NCBI RefSeq assembly: GCF_025195085.2
Contig: NZ_JANAVY020000013.1
Coordinates: forward strand, 48,729 to 112,728
Reading direction: 5' to 3'
Source: Vibrio intestinalis
GTDB lineage: Bacteria > Pseudomonadota > Gammaproteobacteria > Enterobacterales > Vibrionaceae
DNA length: 64,000 nucleotides
Shown here: positions 54,934 to 64,000 of the stretch, one piece after another
How positions within the stretch are numbered: the stretch's first letter is position 1
Layout: each line of letters starts with the position of its first letter
Made by a program: the position numbers and the translations under genes
Notes under the pieces: generated by a model
What the model was told of the DNA's origin: nothing
The model's database searches: none
The model's input: the letters and a program-made list of their open reading frames with translations, nothing else

Positions 54934-55905
54934 ATGCGTAAGTTAACGATCCCTGTATTGGTGGTTGCTCTTGTAGTTATGCTGATGTCACTATTTGTGA
55001 TTCCTGAAGGCGAGCGCGGGTTTGTTATCCGTTTTGGTCGTGTACTTGACGACAATGGTGTATCTCGTATCTACGAGCCTGGATTGCATTTTAAGATGCC
55101 ATTTTTCGATAACGTAAAAACACTTGATGCGCGTATTCAGACAATGGATGGTCGTTCAGATCGTTTTGTAACGTCTGAGAAAAAAGACGTGATCATCGAT
55201 TCTTATGTTAAGTGGAAGATCAAAGACTTTGGCCGTTACTACTTAGCGACTGGAGGGGGCAACGCACTCAATGCTGAGAACCTTTTAGAGCGAAAGGTTA
55301 CCAACGTGCTTCGTTCTGAAATCGGTGCTCGCGAGATTAAGCAGATTGTTTCAGGCCCGCGTAATGTTGACGTACTACCAGATAGTGCTGACAGTGAAGA
55401 AGTAACCACTGAAGCGGCAAAAGAAGCATTAGAGATTGATGGTGAACGTGACAAGATCATGGAAAATGTGCTTTTGGGTACCCGTGAAAGTGCGATGACT
55501 GACTTGGGCGTTGAGATTGTTGATTTCCGTATGAAGAAAATCAACCTGCCAGATAACATCAGTGATTCTATCTACAAACGTATGCGCGCAGAGCGTGAAT
55601 CAGTGGCTCGTAAGCACCGTTCTCAAGGTCGTGAGAAAGCAGAAGTTATCCGTGCTCAAGCAGAGCTTGAAGTCGCGAAAATTCTAGCTGAAGCAGATAG
55701 AACGGCTCGTGTGACTCGTGGTGAAGCTGACGCTCAAGCTGCGAAGATTTACTCTGATGCTTACAGTAAAGATCCTGAATTCTTTAGCTTCCTTCGTTCA
55801 CTAAAAGCGTACGAGAAATCGTTCAGCGAGAAGAGTGACATTCTGGTATTGGATCCGAACAGTGAGTTCTTCCAATATATGAATGATGCGAAAGGCGCGA
55901 AGTAA
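54934..55905 (+). CDS. hflC: FtsH modulator HflC
   Basis: A 323-residue partner of HflK with an N-terminal membrane helix (about 4-20), the SPFH domain (GERGFVIRFGRV, GLHFKMPFFDNVK) and a long helix with alanine-rich RGEADAQAAKIY. It ends the operon at a strong terminator. Confidence 0.95.
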   Translation: MRKLTIPVLVVALVVMLMSLFVIPEGERGFVIRFGRVLDDNGVSRIYEPGLHFKMPFFDNVKTLDARIQTMDGRSDRFVTSEKKDVIIDSYVKWKIKDFGRYYLATGGGNALNAENLLERKVTNVLRSEIGAREIKQIVSGPRNVDVLPDSADSEEVTTEAAKEALEIDGERDKIMENVLLGTRESAMTDLGVEIVDFRMKKINLPDNISDSIYKRMRAERESVARKHRSQGREKAEVIRAQAELEVAKILAEADRTARVTRGEADAQAAKIYSDAYSKDPEFFSFLRSLKAYEKSFSEKSDILVLDPNSEFFQYMNDAKGAK

Positions 55906-55920
55906 TCGCAAACCGATAGC

Positions 55921-55955
55921 AGAAAGGCTCCTATACTAGGAGCCTTTCTTTTTTG
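55921..55955 (+). terminator. hflC terminator
   Basis: AGAAAGGCTCCTA-TAC-TAGGAGCCTTTCTTTTTT, a long perfect stem. Confidence 0.93.
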
Positions 55956-55977
55956 TTCTATTTATTCGGAAGACAAG

Positions 55978-56163
55978 ATGTCGAATTCAATTTGGTTAGC
56001 GATTGGGTTGGTATTGATCGTTGAAGGGCTAGGGCCATTAATTGCGCCTAATGGTTGGCGCAATATGGTGGCTGAGCTAAGTCGTCAGCCAGACAATCAA
56101 TTGCGTCGTATTGGCGGGTGCTTAGTTGTTGCCGGCGTGGTGATTGCGTACTGTTTTTCGTAA
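55978..56163 (+). CDS. DUF2065 small membrane protein (YjeT-like)
   Basis: A 61-residue protein with two hydrophobic helices (about 4-22 and 43-60) and the basic loop RRIGG between them, the shape of DUF2065. E. coli YjeT lies in the same position after hflC. The start has GGAAGACAAG upstream. Its role is unknown. Although beyond the hflC terminator, read-through may supply its transcript. Confidence 0.82.
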   Translation: MSNSIWLAIGLVLIVEGLGPLIAPNGWRNMVAELSRQPDNQLRRIGGCLVVAGVVIAYCFS

Positions 56164-56194
56164 CCGCTTTACTACTGCTAGATGGTAGTGCGCA

Positions 56195-56422
56195 TTAGTA
56201 ATGCGGCGGTGGCGCTTCTTCTGAAGGGTCAGCAAGATTAGAAGAGTCCATATTCTTCACTTTACCGACCACATACTTCATCTGATCTTGCATTTTAGTA
56301 ATCAAAAGCTGCTGTTGGCTCAAGGCTTCATTGAGTGACTCGATGGTTTGCTCTTGAAATGCCAATTGACACTCTAAATCGTCAATGCGCAGTTCTAACT
56401 TTTCAACTTTTGTCTCTGTCAT
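56195..56422 (-). CDS. slyX: SlyX family protein
   Basis: A 75-residue coiled-coil protein (LELRIDDLECQLAFQEQTIE in register as heptads) ending in the Pro/His tail APPPHY, as in other SlyX proteins. Its function is unknown. The ATG lies four bases after the WD40 gene stop, so the two are probably one transcript. Confidence 0.88.
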   Translation of the reverse strand: MTETKVEKLELRIDDLECQLAFQEQTIESLNEALSQQQLLITKMQDQMKYVVGKVKNMDSSNLADPSEEAPPPHY

Positions 56423-56426
56423 GGTC

Positions 56427-57404
56427 TTAATCTAACTTCCAAGCCTGAGCGATACCGGCAGAGGTGCCAGTCACTATTCGGTTCTGATCATCAAAGGCCG
56501 CATCATACACTACCGCGCGAGGAGGACGAGCATCTTTTAATGGTTCTGCTTCAAATCCATACTCTCTTTTTCCGGTGTCAGTGTTCCATACCATGATACG
56601 ACTCGATGGCGTACCCGTAATGAGCTGAGCGCCGTCATCGGAAAAACGCGCGGCAGAAAAAATCAGTTGGCGTGATAGGCTGCTTAATCGGCTGATTTGC
56701 TCACCAGTTGTTAAATCCCATACCACCGCTTGGTTGCCTCCATCTGAGGTGAAGGCGTAAAGACCATCTCGTTGTAGAGCTACACGGTTGACTCTCTGCT
56801 CATGCTCGAAATCACGTAATATTTGCCCTGTCTCTGTGTCCCATAAGTAAGCGTGGTAGTCATTACCTCCGGTCAAGGCAAACTTGCCGTTAGGTGAAAG
56901 GGCAACGGAATTGACTTTTTCTCGGTGAGCAAGGAACTCTAAACGGCGTCCGGTGACTAAATTGACATGGATGGCTTTACCGTTGGATAGACCAAGTAGC
57001 ACTTGTTCGCCATTGCTTGAAATATCAATATCGCGAATGAGACCATCGGAGATAGACCACAAACCTTGTGCTTGGGTCCATGCGAGATCCCATACGGCGA
57101 AGTTAATTTGGCTAGCAGTAATGGCGTAACGGCCATTGTCTGAAATTCGGATTCGAGAGACTGGGTTTTGTTGCTGATCTTGAGCGCCTAATTTGGCCAG
57201 TTCTTTTGATTCATCGAGATCCCAAAGAACCAATTGGTGTTGCTTTGAATAGATAAGTGCAAAGCGAGCGTCGCGGCTTAATGCAAAACTTGTTGTGCCT
57301 TGTGGCTCAAGCTCCCAGCGTTGATCATTATTTGCGGAGAAAAAGCAGCCATTTAACGCTATGCTGACAAAAGCACCCAGAAGAATATTAAAAAATAATC
57401 GCAT
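56427..57404 (-). CDS. WD40-repeat putative lipoprotein
   Basis: A 325-residue protein with a lipobox (LNGC, Cys 20) and at least five or six WD40-like blades, of which SPNGKFALTGGNDYHAYLWD and TSDGGNQAVVWD are the clearest. The mature protein should be a beta-propeller held at the membrane or outer membrane. WD40 propellers act as binding platforms, and bacterial lipoprotein forms include BamB-like folds, but this is not BamB. It is co-oriented with slyX and divergent from the FKBP gene. Role unknown. Confidence 0.82.
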   Translation of the reverse strand: MRLFFNILLGAFVSIALNGCFFSANNDQRWELEPQGTTSFALSRDARFALIYSKQHQLVLWDLDESKELAKLGAQDQQQNPVSRIRISDNGRYAITASQINFAVWDLAWTQAQGLWSISDGLIRDIDISSNGEQVLLGLSNGKAIHVNLVTGRRLEFLAHREKVNSVALSPNGKFALTGGNDYHAYLWDTETGQILRDFEHEQRVNRVALQRDGLYAFTSDGGNQAVVWDLTTGEQISRLSSLSRQLIFSAARFSDDGAQLITGTPSSRIMVWNTDTGKREYGFEAEPLKDARPPRAVVYDAAFDDQNRIVTGTSAGIAQAWKLD

Positions 57405-57539
57405 TCAAGTTCCAAATATCCACTTGGATTTCATTTATTTGCTGCCATATTGGTTATATTGGAACAACATACAGATACGCACCAGTTTTTATTTGAGATT
57501 TGTGCGCAAAGACAAAATGCCCATTAAATGGAGAATTCA

Positions 57540-58331
57540 ATGAAATCAATGTTTAAAGTGTCGCTGCTTGCGGCCACAGTTATGCTAGCAGTAGGCTGTC
57601 AGAAAGAAGAAGAGCCTAAAGCTGAAGTAGCTCCAGCCGCCACTGAGCAAGTCGAAGTTGCGACAACTCAGTCAGTGAATCTCCAAAATGACGATGACAA
57701 AGCGGCTTACGCGATTGGTGTTTCATTTGCTAACTACCTAAGCGCATCATTAGATAAGCCAAGTGAAATTGGCATCAACCTAGACAAGAAATTGGTACTA
57801 CAAGGTATCGAGCACGTATTTGAAGGCAAAGCCGAGCTAACAGAAGAGCAAACTCGTGCGGCGCTAGAAGGTCTTGATAAGCGCGTAGCGGATACCATGA
57901 AAAAGCTAGCGGAAGAAAAAGCAGCTGCAAACAAGAAAGCGGGTGATGATTTCCGTGCTGAGTTCGCTAAGCAAGAAGGTGTGAAAACAACTGAATCTGG
58001 TTTGATGTACCAAGTTCTAACGCCGACTCAAGGTGAACAGCCGAAAGAGACTGATACAGTTGAAGTACACTACAAAGGTACATTGATTGATGGTACTCAG
58101 TTCGATAGCTCATACGATCGTAACGAATCCGCTTCGTTCCCTCTTAACCGCGTGATTTCAGGTTGGACTGAAGGTGTTCAGCTAATGCCTGTAGGTTCTA
58201 AGTTTAAGTTTGTTATCCCGCCAGAGTTGGCATACGGTCCTCAAGATACGCCGACGATTCCTGCAAACTCGACGTTGATTTTCGAAGTTGAATTACTAAG
58301 CATCGATAACACGGAACAAGTAACGCAATAA
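57540..58331 (+). CDS. fkpA: FKBP-type peptidyl-prolyl isomerase, FkpA-like lipoprotein
   Basis: A 263-residue protein: a signal peptide with LAVGC (Cys 19 by this start), a helical dimerisation domain (about 50-150) and a C-terminal FKBP domain (VHYKGTLIDGTQFDSSYDR, VIPPELAYGPQ). FkpA is a periplasmic folding helper. The E. coli protein is soluble, but here the lipobox points to membrane anchoring. ATG 57540 is preceded by GGAG. Confidence 0.9.
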   Translation: MKSMFKVSLLAATVMLAVGCQKEEEPKAEVAPAATEQVEVATTQSVNLQNDDDKAAYAIGVSFANYLSASLDKPSEIGINLDKKLVLQGIEHVFEGKAELTEEQTRAALEGLDKRVADTMKKLAEEKAAANKKAGDDFRAEFAKQEGVKTTESGLMYQVLTPTQGEQPKETDTVEVHYKGTLIDGTQFDSSYDRNESASFPLNRVISGWTEGVQLMPVGSKFKFVIPPELAYGPQDTPTIPANSTLIFEVELLSIDNTEQVTQ

Positions 58332-58351
58332 TCTTTGCGTTTATCCTTATC

Positions 58352-58380
58352 AAAAGGCTCGGACTACCGAGCCTTTTTTC
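58352..58380 (+). terminator. fkpA terminator
   Basis: AAAAGGCTCGG-ACTA-CCGAGCCTTTTTT. Confidence 0.93.
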
Positions 58381-58552
58381 GTTTTGGTTGCTCGCAAAGC
58401 GATGTCATCCCAGTAAATTGCTTAAAACGTTAGCTAAAGTGTGGTAAATGTTTGTTCTAAATCACTAGTTGATCGCATTGCTAGATGTTCTATTCAAAAT
58501 TTCTGATAAACTTACATCAATTTGTTGATTTTTCGTTCGAAGGCTAAATAAA

Positions 58553-59272
58553 GTGACGACGACAGAAAACCTAAATACGGATATGTTGCTCGAAATGGAA
58601 TCCGTCAACGTGATGCCATTTAGTGAGCACGATAAGATCATTCTAAAATCCTATGAAGCAGTCGTAGATGGAATAGCGAGCCTAATTGGCCCTTTCTGTG
58701 AAATCGTTCTGCACTCATTAGAAGATCTCAATACCTCAGCTATCAAAATTGCTAACGGCGAGAATACAGGTCGTCAGGTTGGTTCTCCGATTACCGACTT
58801 GGCGCTGAAGATGCTTAAAGATATCGAAGGCTCTGAACGTAACTTTTCACGTTCATACTTTACTCGCGCTAAAGGCGGCGTATTGATGAAGTCGATCACT
58901 GTTGCGATCCGCAATGGTGAAAATCGAGTGATTGGTCTGCTGTGTATTAACGTCAACTTAGATGCGCCTTTCTCACAAGTGCTGCAGTCGTTCATGCCAA
59001 CGCAAGAAGCCAAAGAAGCGGCTTCATCAGTAAACTTTGCAAGTGACGTAGAAGAGCTGGTGGACCAAACGGTTGAACGCACGATTGAAGAGATCAACGC
59101 AGATAAATCGGTATCGAACAATACTAAGAACCGTCAGATCGTAATGGAGCTGTACGACAAAGGTATTTTCGATATTAAAGATGCCATCAACCGCGTGGCT
59201 GACCGTTTGAATATCTCTAAGCACACCGTTTACCTTTACATTCGTCAACGTAAGACTGAGGACGAAGAGTAG
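58553..59272 (+). CDS. yheO: YheO-family transcriptional regulator
   Basis: A 239-residue protein with an N-terminal PAS-like YheO domain (about 25-135; [14 protein letters not shown]) and a C-terminal helix-turn-helix ([20 protein letters not shown]). It starts at GTG with AAGG upstream; an ATG ten codons on is an alternative. Its ligand is unknown. The TAG stop overlaps the GTG of tusD (TAGTG), so the regulator heads the tus operon, as in E. coli (fkpA, yheO, tusDCB, rpsL). Confidence 0.88.
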   Translation: MTTTENLNTDMLLEMESVNVMPFSEHDKIILKSYEAVVDGIASLIGPFCEIVLHSLEDLNTSAIKIANGENTGRQVGSPITDLALKMLKDIEGSERNFSRSYFTRAKGGVLMKSITVAIRNGENRVIGLLCINVNLDAPFSQVLQSFMPTQEAKEAASSVNFASDVEELVDQTVERTIEEINADKSVSNNTKNRQIVMELYDKGIFDIKDAINRVADRLNISKHTVYLYIRQRKTEDEE

Positions 59273-59679
59273 TGGCTTCTCAGTCTGAATCACTCAGCTA
59301 TAGTTTGGTGGTGAATGGCTCGGTGTATGGCAGTCAGTCAGCTCGTAGTGCCTATCAGTTTGCGAATGCCTTAATTGAGAAAGGGCATACATTAACCAGT
59401 GTGTTCTTTTATCAAGACGGTGTGACAAATGGCACTGCACTGAGTGTACCCGCTAATGATGAGTTCAATCTAACTCAGGCATGGCAACAGTTAGCTGATA
59501 AGCATAATGTGCGTTTAGAAACGTGTGTCGCTGCAGCGCTGCGCCGTGGCATCGTCAGTGAAGATGAGGCCACGCAACATGGCTTATCTCAAAGCAATCT
59601 CGCGCACGGCTTTCATCAAGCAGGATTGGGAAGCTTAGCGGAAGCCATGTTAACCCAAGATAGAGTGGTGCAGTTTTGA
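59272..59679 (+). CDS. tusD: Sulfurtransferase TusD
   Basis: A 135-residue DsrE-like protein with the active cysteine C85 in [11 protein letters not shown]. It accepts persulfide sulfur from TusA in the relay that makes 2-thiouridine at tRNA wobble position 34. GTG start overlaps the yheO stop; the end overlaps tusC by four bases. Confidence 0.92.
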   Translation: MASQSESLSYSLVVNGSVYGSQSARSAYQFANALIEKGHTLTSVFFYQDGVTNGTALSVPANDEFNLTQAWQQLADKHNVRLETCVAAALRRGIVSEDEATQHGLSQSNLAHGFHQAGLGSLAEAMLTQDRVVQF

Positions 59680-60032
59680 GTCAACTAACGTATCTATTTC
59701 GCACCGCACCTCATGGCGTTAGTTCTGGCCGAGAGGGCATTGATGCGCTACTGGCGGCTTCGGCTTACTGTGAAGATATTACGGTTATTTTTACAGGCGA
59801 TGGCGTCTATCAGTTACTGCAAGGTCAGCAGCCGCAAAGCATTTTAAGTAAAGACTATGCGCCTATGCTTAAGCTGTTCGATTTGTACGACATTGAGCAA
59901 GTGTACGTGTGCGAACAGTCTCTAGCGGAGCGTGGCTTAAGCCAAGCTGACCTAATTATTGACGCTGAGCGTATGACGCTCGACACGCTAAAACAGAAAC
60001 TGGCTGAGGCCGGTAAGTTACTTTCTTTTTAA
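59676..60032 (+). CDS. tusC: Sulfurtransferase complex subunit TusC
   Basis: A 118-residue DsrF-like protein beginning at TTG (overlap TTTTGA with tusD). [19 protein letters not shown] is typical. It forms the TusB2C2D2 complex. Confidence 0.9.
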   Translation: MSQLTYLFRTAPHGVSSGREGIDALLAASAYCEDITVIFTGDGVYQLLQGQQPQSILSKDYAPMLKLFDLYDIEQVYVCEQSLAERGLSQADLIIDAERMTLDTLKQKLAEAGKLLSF

Positions 60033-60053
60033 GCCAAACAATTCTTACAGACT

Positions 60054-60329
60054 ATGCTGCATATCGTAAAAACCACCAGTGCAATTCAAGACATGGCCAA
60101 ACTTTGTCAAGAAGGCGATCAAGTCTTGCTGATTGAAGATGCTATCTACGCGGCTAATTCACAGCATGGGCTCTTTTCACTGCTAAAATCATTACAAGTG
60201 TACGTGCTTGAAAATGATGCAATCGCCCGTGGTATATATAATCGTTTGAGCCCCTCTATTACTGCAGTCGATTATGCAGGCTTTGTTGAGTTAACAGAGC
60301 ATCATGCCAATTCCCTCACCTGGAATTGA
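60054..60329 (+). CDS. tusB: Sulfurtransferase complex subunit TusB
   Basis: A 91-residue DsrH-like protein (MLHIVKTT, QVLLIEDAIYAA). Last of the three tus genes, 21 bp after tusC. No clear terminator follows before the rpsL promoter, so some read-through into the str operon is possible. Confidence 0.9.
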   Translation: MLHIVKTTSAIQDMAKLCQEGDQVLLIEDAIYAANSQHGLFSLLKSLQVYVLENDAIARGIYNRLSPSITAVDYAGFVELTEHHANSLTWN

Positions 60330-60402
60330 GCCTCTTTATTGGGTGTGCGTTTAGATTTACTGTTAGCGCCTTCCCATTGGGTAAAAAAGATCTGTATATT
60401 TC

Positions 60403-60431
60403 TTGACACACATCTCACTGCTGCATAGAAT
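60403..60431 (+). promoter_or_regulatory. str operon (rpsL) promoter
   Basis: A perfect TTGACA at 60403-60408, a 17-bp spacer and TAGAAT at 60426-60431, then TTTGCGTCCC. It is a near-consensus strong promoter with a GC-rich discriminator like those of rplK and rplJ. Confidence 0.85.
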
Positions 60432-60507
60432 TTTGCGTCCCTAATTGCCAATGGCATTTAGGGCTAGATTTTTCACAAAGCTTACTTTCAAGTAAATCAG
60501 GAGCTAG

Positions 60508-60885
<378 letters not shown>

Positions 60886-60982
60886 TGGTATCCGTTAAGT
60901 AAGGCCAAACACTAAATTAATTTTAATTTTTGAAGAAACTGAAAAGTTTTGGATAACCTGAAGAAGACAACGGAGAAAATCC

Positions 60983-61453
60983 ATGCCACGTCGTCGCGTC
61001 ATCGGTCAGCGTAAGATCCTTCCAGATCCAAAGTTCAAATCTGAACTGCTGGCAAAATTCGTTAACATCCTAATGGTTGACGGTAAGAAATCTACTGCAG
61101 AGAAAATTGTTTACACTGCACTAGATGCTATGGCTGAGAAATCTGGTAAAGATCACTTAGCTGTATTTGAAGAAGCTCTTGAAAATGTTCGCCCAGCGGT
61201 AGAAGTTAAATCTCGCCGTGTAGGTGGTTCAACTTACCAAGTACCTGTAGAAGTACGTCCGGTTCGCCGTAACGCACTTGCTATGCGTTGGGTAGTTGAA
61301 GCTGCGCGTAAGCGTGGTGAAAAATCTATGGCTCAACGCCTAGCTGCTGAAATGCTAGATGCGTCTGAGAACAAAGGTACTGCGGTTAAGAAACGTGAAG
61401 ACGTTCACCGCATGGCTGACGCAAACAAAGCGTTCGCTCATTACCGTTGGTAA
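60983..61453 (+). CDS. rpsG: 30S ribosomal protein S7
   Basis: A 156-residue S7 starting [18 protein letters not shown]. It nucleates the 30S head and, in E. coli, represses the operon by binding the rpsL-rpsG gap; here that gap is 97 nt (60886-60982). It is followed by a strong terminator-like hairpin. Confidence 0.98.
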   Translation: MPRRRVIGQRKILPDPKFKSELLAKFVNILMVDGKKSTAEKIVYTALDAMAEKSGKDHLAVFEEALENVRPAVEVKSRRVGGSTYQVPVEVRPVRRNALAMRWVVEAARKRGEKSMAQRLAAEMLDASENKGTAVKKREDVHRMADANKAFAHYRW

Positions 61454-61462
61454 TACCTTTTC

Positions 61463-61492
61463 AGTGCTGCAAGGTTCCTTGCAGCACTTTTT
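61463..61492 (+). terminator. Intrinsic terminator between rpsG and fusA
   Basis: AGTGCTGCAAG-GTTC-CTTGCAGCACT followed by TTTT; an 11-bp perfect stem. It sits inside the str operon, 9 nt beyond the rpsG stop. Confidence 0.85.
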
Positions 61493-61563
61493 AGTTCCTA
61501 TGCGTATGCTAGGAACTATTGCTATATCTAGGGGACCACTTTTTGATATAGCAATAGTCCCTA
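61492..61563 (+). promoter_or_regulatory. Two mutually exclusive hairpins before fusA
   Basis: Hairpin A pairs TAGTTCCTA (61492-61500) with TAGGAACTA (61510-61518). Hairpin B pairs TAGGAACTATTGCTATATC (61510-61528) with GATATAGCAATAGTCCCTA (61545-61563), 19 bp with one mismatch and a 16-nt loop. Both use bases 61510-61518, so only one can form. The fusA ribosome-binding site (AAGAGG) begins 11 nt later. Confidence 0.75.
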
Positions 61564-61587
61564 AGTCTCTAATAAGAGGATTCAATC

Positions 61588-63687
61588 GTGGCTCGCAAAA
61601 CTCCTATTGAGCGCTACCGTAACATCGGTATCTGTGCTCACGTAGATGCAGGTAAAACTACCACTACAGAACGTATTCTGTTCTACACTGGTCTCTCTCA
61701 TAAAATCGGCGAAGTTCACGATGGTGCTGCTACCATGGACTGGATGGAGCAAGAGCAAGAGCGTGGTATTACAATCACATCTGCGGCAACAACGACCTTC
61801 TGGCGCGGTATGGAAGCGCAATTCCAAGACCATCGCGTAAACATCATTGATACCCCAGGACACGTAGACTTTACTATCGAAGTAGAACGTTCTCTTCGTG
61901 TACTTGATGGTGCTGTGGTTGTGTTCTGTGGCTCATCAGGTGTTGAACCTCAGTCAGAGACAGTATGGCGTCAAGCAGATAAGTACCATGTACCGCGTCT
62001 AGTGTTCGTAAACAAAATGGACCGTGCTGGTGCAGACTTCCTACGTGTTGTTGATCAAATTAAAAATCGCTTAGGTGCAACACCAGTGCCTATCCAGCTG
62101 AATATCGGCGCAGAAGATGAATTCCGCGGCGTTGTTGATCTTATCAAGATGAAAGCAATCAACTGGAACGAAGCTGACCAAGGTATGACTTTCACTTACG
62201 AAGACATTCCTGCCGATATGGTTGAGCTAGCGGAAGAGTGGCGCAGCAATCTTGTTGAGTCTGCTGCTGAAGCAAGCGAAGAGTTGATGGATAAGTACCT
62301 TGAAGAAGGTGAGCTGACTGAAGCTGAAATCAAACAAGCTCTACGTACTCGCACACTAAATAACGAAATCGTACTGGCTACTTGTGGTAGTGCGTTTAAG
62401 AACAAAGGTGTACAAGCGGTACTGGATGCAGTAATTGAATACTTGCCATCACCAATCGACGTACCTGCTATCAAGGGCGTTGATGAAAAAGAGAATGAAG
62501 TTGAGCGTCATGCAGACGACAACGAACCGTTCTCAGCACTCGCATTCAAAATCGCAACTGACCCATTTGTAGGTACGCTAACTTTCATGCGTGTTTACTC
62601 TGGTGTCGTAAACTCAGGTGATGCGGTTTACAACTCTGTTAAAGAGAAGAAAGAGCGTTTTGGTCGTATTGTACAGATGCACTCAAATAAGCGTGAAGAA
62701 GTAAAAGAAGTTCGCGCGGGTGACATTGCTGCTGCAATCGGTCTTAAAGACGTGACTACAGGTGACACTCTATGTGACCAGAACCACAAAGTGATTCTAG
62801 AGCGCATGGAATTCCCTGAGCCAGTAATTCAAATCGCAGTAGAGCCTCGCTCTGTTGCTGATCAAGAAAAAATGGGTATCGCCCTAGGTAAACTAGCGGC
62901 TGAAGATCCATCGTTCCGCGTGGAAACGGATGACGAAACGGGTCAGACTCTGATCTCAGGTATGGGTGAGCTTCACCTAGATATCATCGTTGACCGTATG
63001 AAGCGTGAATTCAGCGTTGACTGTAACGTGGGTAAACCTCAAGTTGCTTACCGCGAAACTATTCGTGGCTCTGCTGAAGTTGAAGGTAAATTCGTTCGTC
63101 AGTCAGGCGGCCGTGGTCAATATGGTCATGTCTGGATTAAACTTGAGCCTTCTGAGCAAGGTGAAGGTTTTGTCTTTGTTGACGAAATCGTGGGTGGTGT
63201 TGTTCCTAAGGAATACATCAGTTCGGTAGCGAAAGGTATCGAAGAGCAGATGAACAGCGGTGTTGTAGCTGGTTACCCAGTTCTAGACATCAAAGCGACT
63301 CTGTTTGATGGTTCTTACCACGATGTTGACTCAAACGAGATGGCGTTTAAAATCGCTGGCTCAATGGCATTCAAGAAAGGTTCACTTGAAGCGCAACCTG
63401 TGCTTCTAGAGCCAATGATGAATGTAGAAGTAACCACTCCAGAAGACTGGATGGGTGACGTAGTAGGTGATATCAACCGCCGTCGCGGCATGATTGAAGG
63501 TATGGATGAAGGTGTGGCTGGTCTTAAGATCATCCGTGCTCAAGTACCTCTATCTGAGATGTTTGGTTATGCCACTGATCTACGTAGTGCTACTCAAGGC
63601 CGTGCGTCTTACTCTATGGAGTTTAATGAGTACGCTGAAGTACCTAAAACCTTTGCTGACAAGATTGTCGCAGAGCGTGGTTACTAA
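61588..63687 (+). CDS. fusA: Elongation factor G
   Basis: A 699-residue EF-G. It starts at GTG after AAGAGGATTCAATC. G motifs are [17 protein letters not shown] and NKMDR; domains II to V follow. EF-G moves tRNAs and mRNA through the ribosome. Unlike the usual tight rpsG-fusA join, 134 nt with terminator-like structures separate the two genes. Confidence 0.98.
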   Translation: MARKTPIERYRNIGICAHVDAGKTTTTERILFYTGLSHKIGEVHDGAATMDWMEQEQERGITITSAATTTFWRGMEAQFQDHRVNIIDTPGHVDFTIEVERSLRVLDGAVVVFCGSSGVEPQSETVWRQADKYHVPRLVFVNKMDRAGADFLRVVDQIKNRLGATPVPIQLNIGAEDEFRGVVDLIKMKAINWNEADQGMTFTYEDIPADMVELAEEWRSNLVESAAEASEELMDKYLEEGELTEAEIKQALRTRTLNNEIVLATCGSAFKNKGVQAVLDAVIEYLPSPIDVPAIKGVDEKENEVERHADDNEPFSALAFKIATDPFVGTLTFMRVYSGVVNSGDAVYNSVKEKKERFGRIVQMHSNKREEVKEVRAGDIAAAIGLKDVTTGDTLCDQNHKVILERMEFPEPVIQIAVEPRSVADQEKMGIALGKLAAEDPSFRVETDDETGQTLISGMGELHLDIIVDRMKREFSVDCNVGKPQVAYRETIRGSAEVEGKFVRQSGGRGQYGHVWIKLEPSEQGEGFVFVDEIVGGVVPKEYISSVAKGIEEQMNSGVVAGYPVLDIKATLFDGSYHDVDSNEMAFKIAGSMAFKKGSLEAQPVLLEPMMNVEVTTPEDWMGDVVGDINRRRGMIEGMDEGVAGLKIIRAQVPLSEMFGYATDLRSATQGRASYSMEFNEYAEVPKTFADKIVAERGY

Positions 63688-63745
63688 TCTGACGGATTGT
63701 TCTAATAAAGTCGCTGACTTTTTTTAAGATCAATGCGTCCAAATA

Positions 63746-63774
63746 TTGCGCTGACGGACGTTGGCGCATAAAAT
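63746..63774 (+). promoter_or_regulatory. Candidate promoter of the second tuf gene
   Basis: TTGCGC (63746-63751), a 17-bp spacer and TAAAAT (63769-63774), 66 bp before the tuf GTG. The spacer also contains GGCGCA. Confidence 0.45.
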
Positions 63775-63840
63775 AGCAATTTCTGGCGCGTCTCGATCAA
63801 TAATGATCGTGGCGAATCATAACTAGGAAGGAACACGATC

Positions 63841-64000
63841 GTGTCTAAAGAAAAATTTGAACGTACTAAACCGCACGTTAACGTTGGTACTATCGGCCAC
63901 GTTGACCACGGTAAAACAACTCTAACTGCAGCTATCTGTACTACTCTTGCTAAAGTTTACGGCGGTGTAGCTAAAGACTTCGCATCTATCGATAACGCTC
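63841..64000 (+). CDS. tufA: Elongation factor Tu (copy 2; cut by window edge)
   Basis: The first 53 codons of EF-Tu, starting at GTG with AGGAAGGA upstream. The G1 motif GHVDHGKT is visible. The 160 bases here match tufB except for the start codon (GTG against ATG) and two silent third positions, all within the first 45 bases. Position after fusA identifies the str-operon copy. Confidence 0.96.
   Translation, partial: MSKEKFERTKPHVNVGTIGHVDHGKTTLTAAICTTLAKVYGGVAKDFASIDNA

Overview
The window is 64 kb of ordinary chromosomal core from a Vibrio (Gammaproteobacteria), most likely the larger chromosome. This is judged from gene order (tRNA-tufB-secE-nusG-rplKAJL-rpoBC; orn-tRNA array-queG-tsaE-amiB-mutL-miaA-hfq-hflXKC; fkpA-yheO-tusDCB-rpsL-rpsG-fusA-tuf), from protein sequences that read as typical Vibrio orthologues, and from strong use of CTA, CGT and GGT codons in the translation genes. 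I see no insertion sequence, prophage, CRISPR array or rRNA gene.

Layout. 1-2062: cpxA (cut by the window edge), cpxR and a divergent cpxP-like gene around a perfect CpxR box. 2130-8700: fieF, pfkA, an mgtC-family gene, a lone type IV pilin gene translationally coupled to epmB, divergent efp, then menA and rraA. 8710-13026: MATE exporter, tpiA, a CHMI-type tautomerase, a DUF805 membrane protein, coaA. 13235-27323: four tRNAs, tufB, secE-nusG, rplKA, rplJL-rpoBC. 27390-32123: rsd, nudC, hemE, a TetR regulator, a DHH phosphoesterase. 32138-43439: envC, gpmM, a DMT transporter, a chemoreceptor, an SLC13 transporter, psd, rsgA, divergent orn, an unknown lipoprotein. 43801-45465: ten tRNA genes in tandem repeats, then a gene-free stretch with DnaA boxes. 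45466-56163: queG, tsaE-amiB-mutL-miaA-hfq-hflX-hflK-hflC and a DUF2065 gene. 56195-60329: slyX, a WD40 lipoprotein, an FKBP isomerase, yheO and tusDCB. 60403-64000: the str operon rpsL-rpsG-fusA-tuf, with the last gene cut by the edge.

Most of the window serves translation and transcription: RNA polymerase, ribosomal proteins, both EF-Tu genes, EF-G, EF-P with its lysine-modifying enzyme, tRNA modification (MiaA, TsaE, QueG, TusBCD), RsgA, HflX and Hfq. The rest is envelope maintenance (Cpx, EnvC, AmiB, Psd, HflKC) and central metabolism (PfkA, TpiA, GpmM).

Best leads. (1) Two perfect, inverted DnaA boxes plus weaker ones lie between the tRNA-Gly/fMet array and queG, the position that datA occupies in E. 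coli: a candidate Vibrio datA-like DnaA-control locus. (2) The rpsG-fusA gap holds a strong intrinsic terminator followed by two mutually exclusive hairpins, suggesting that EF-G and EF-Tu are uncoupled from S12/S7 by attenuation. (3) The rplK and rplJ promoters place TATAAT inside a GGCGC...GCGCC inverted repeat. (4) A minus-strand terminator between nudC and hemE has no gene to terminate, so an unannotated small RNA is possible. (5) A pilin gene is coupled by a TAATG overlap to epmB.
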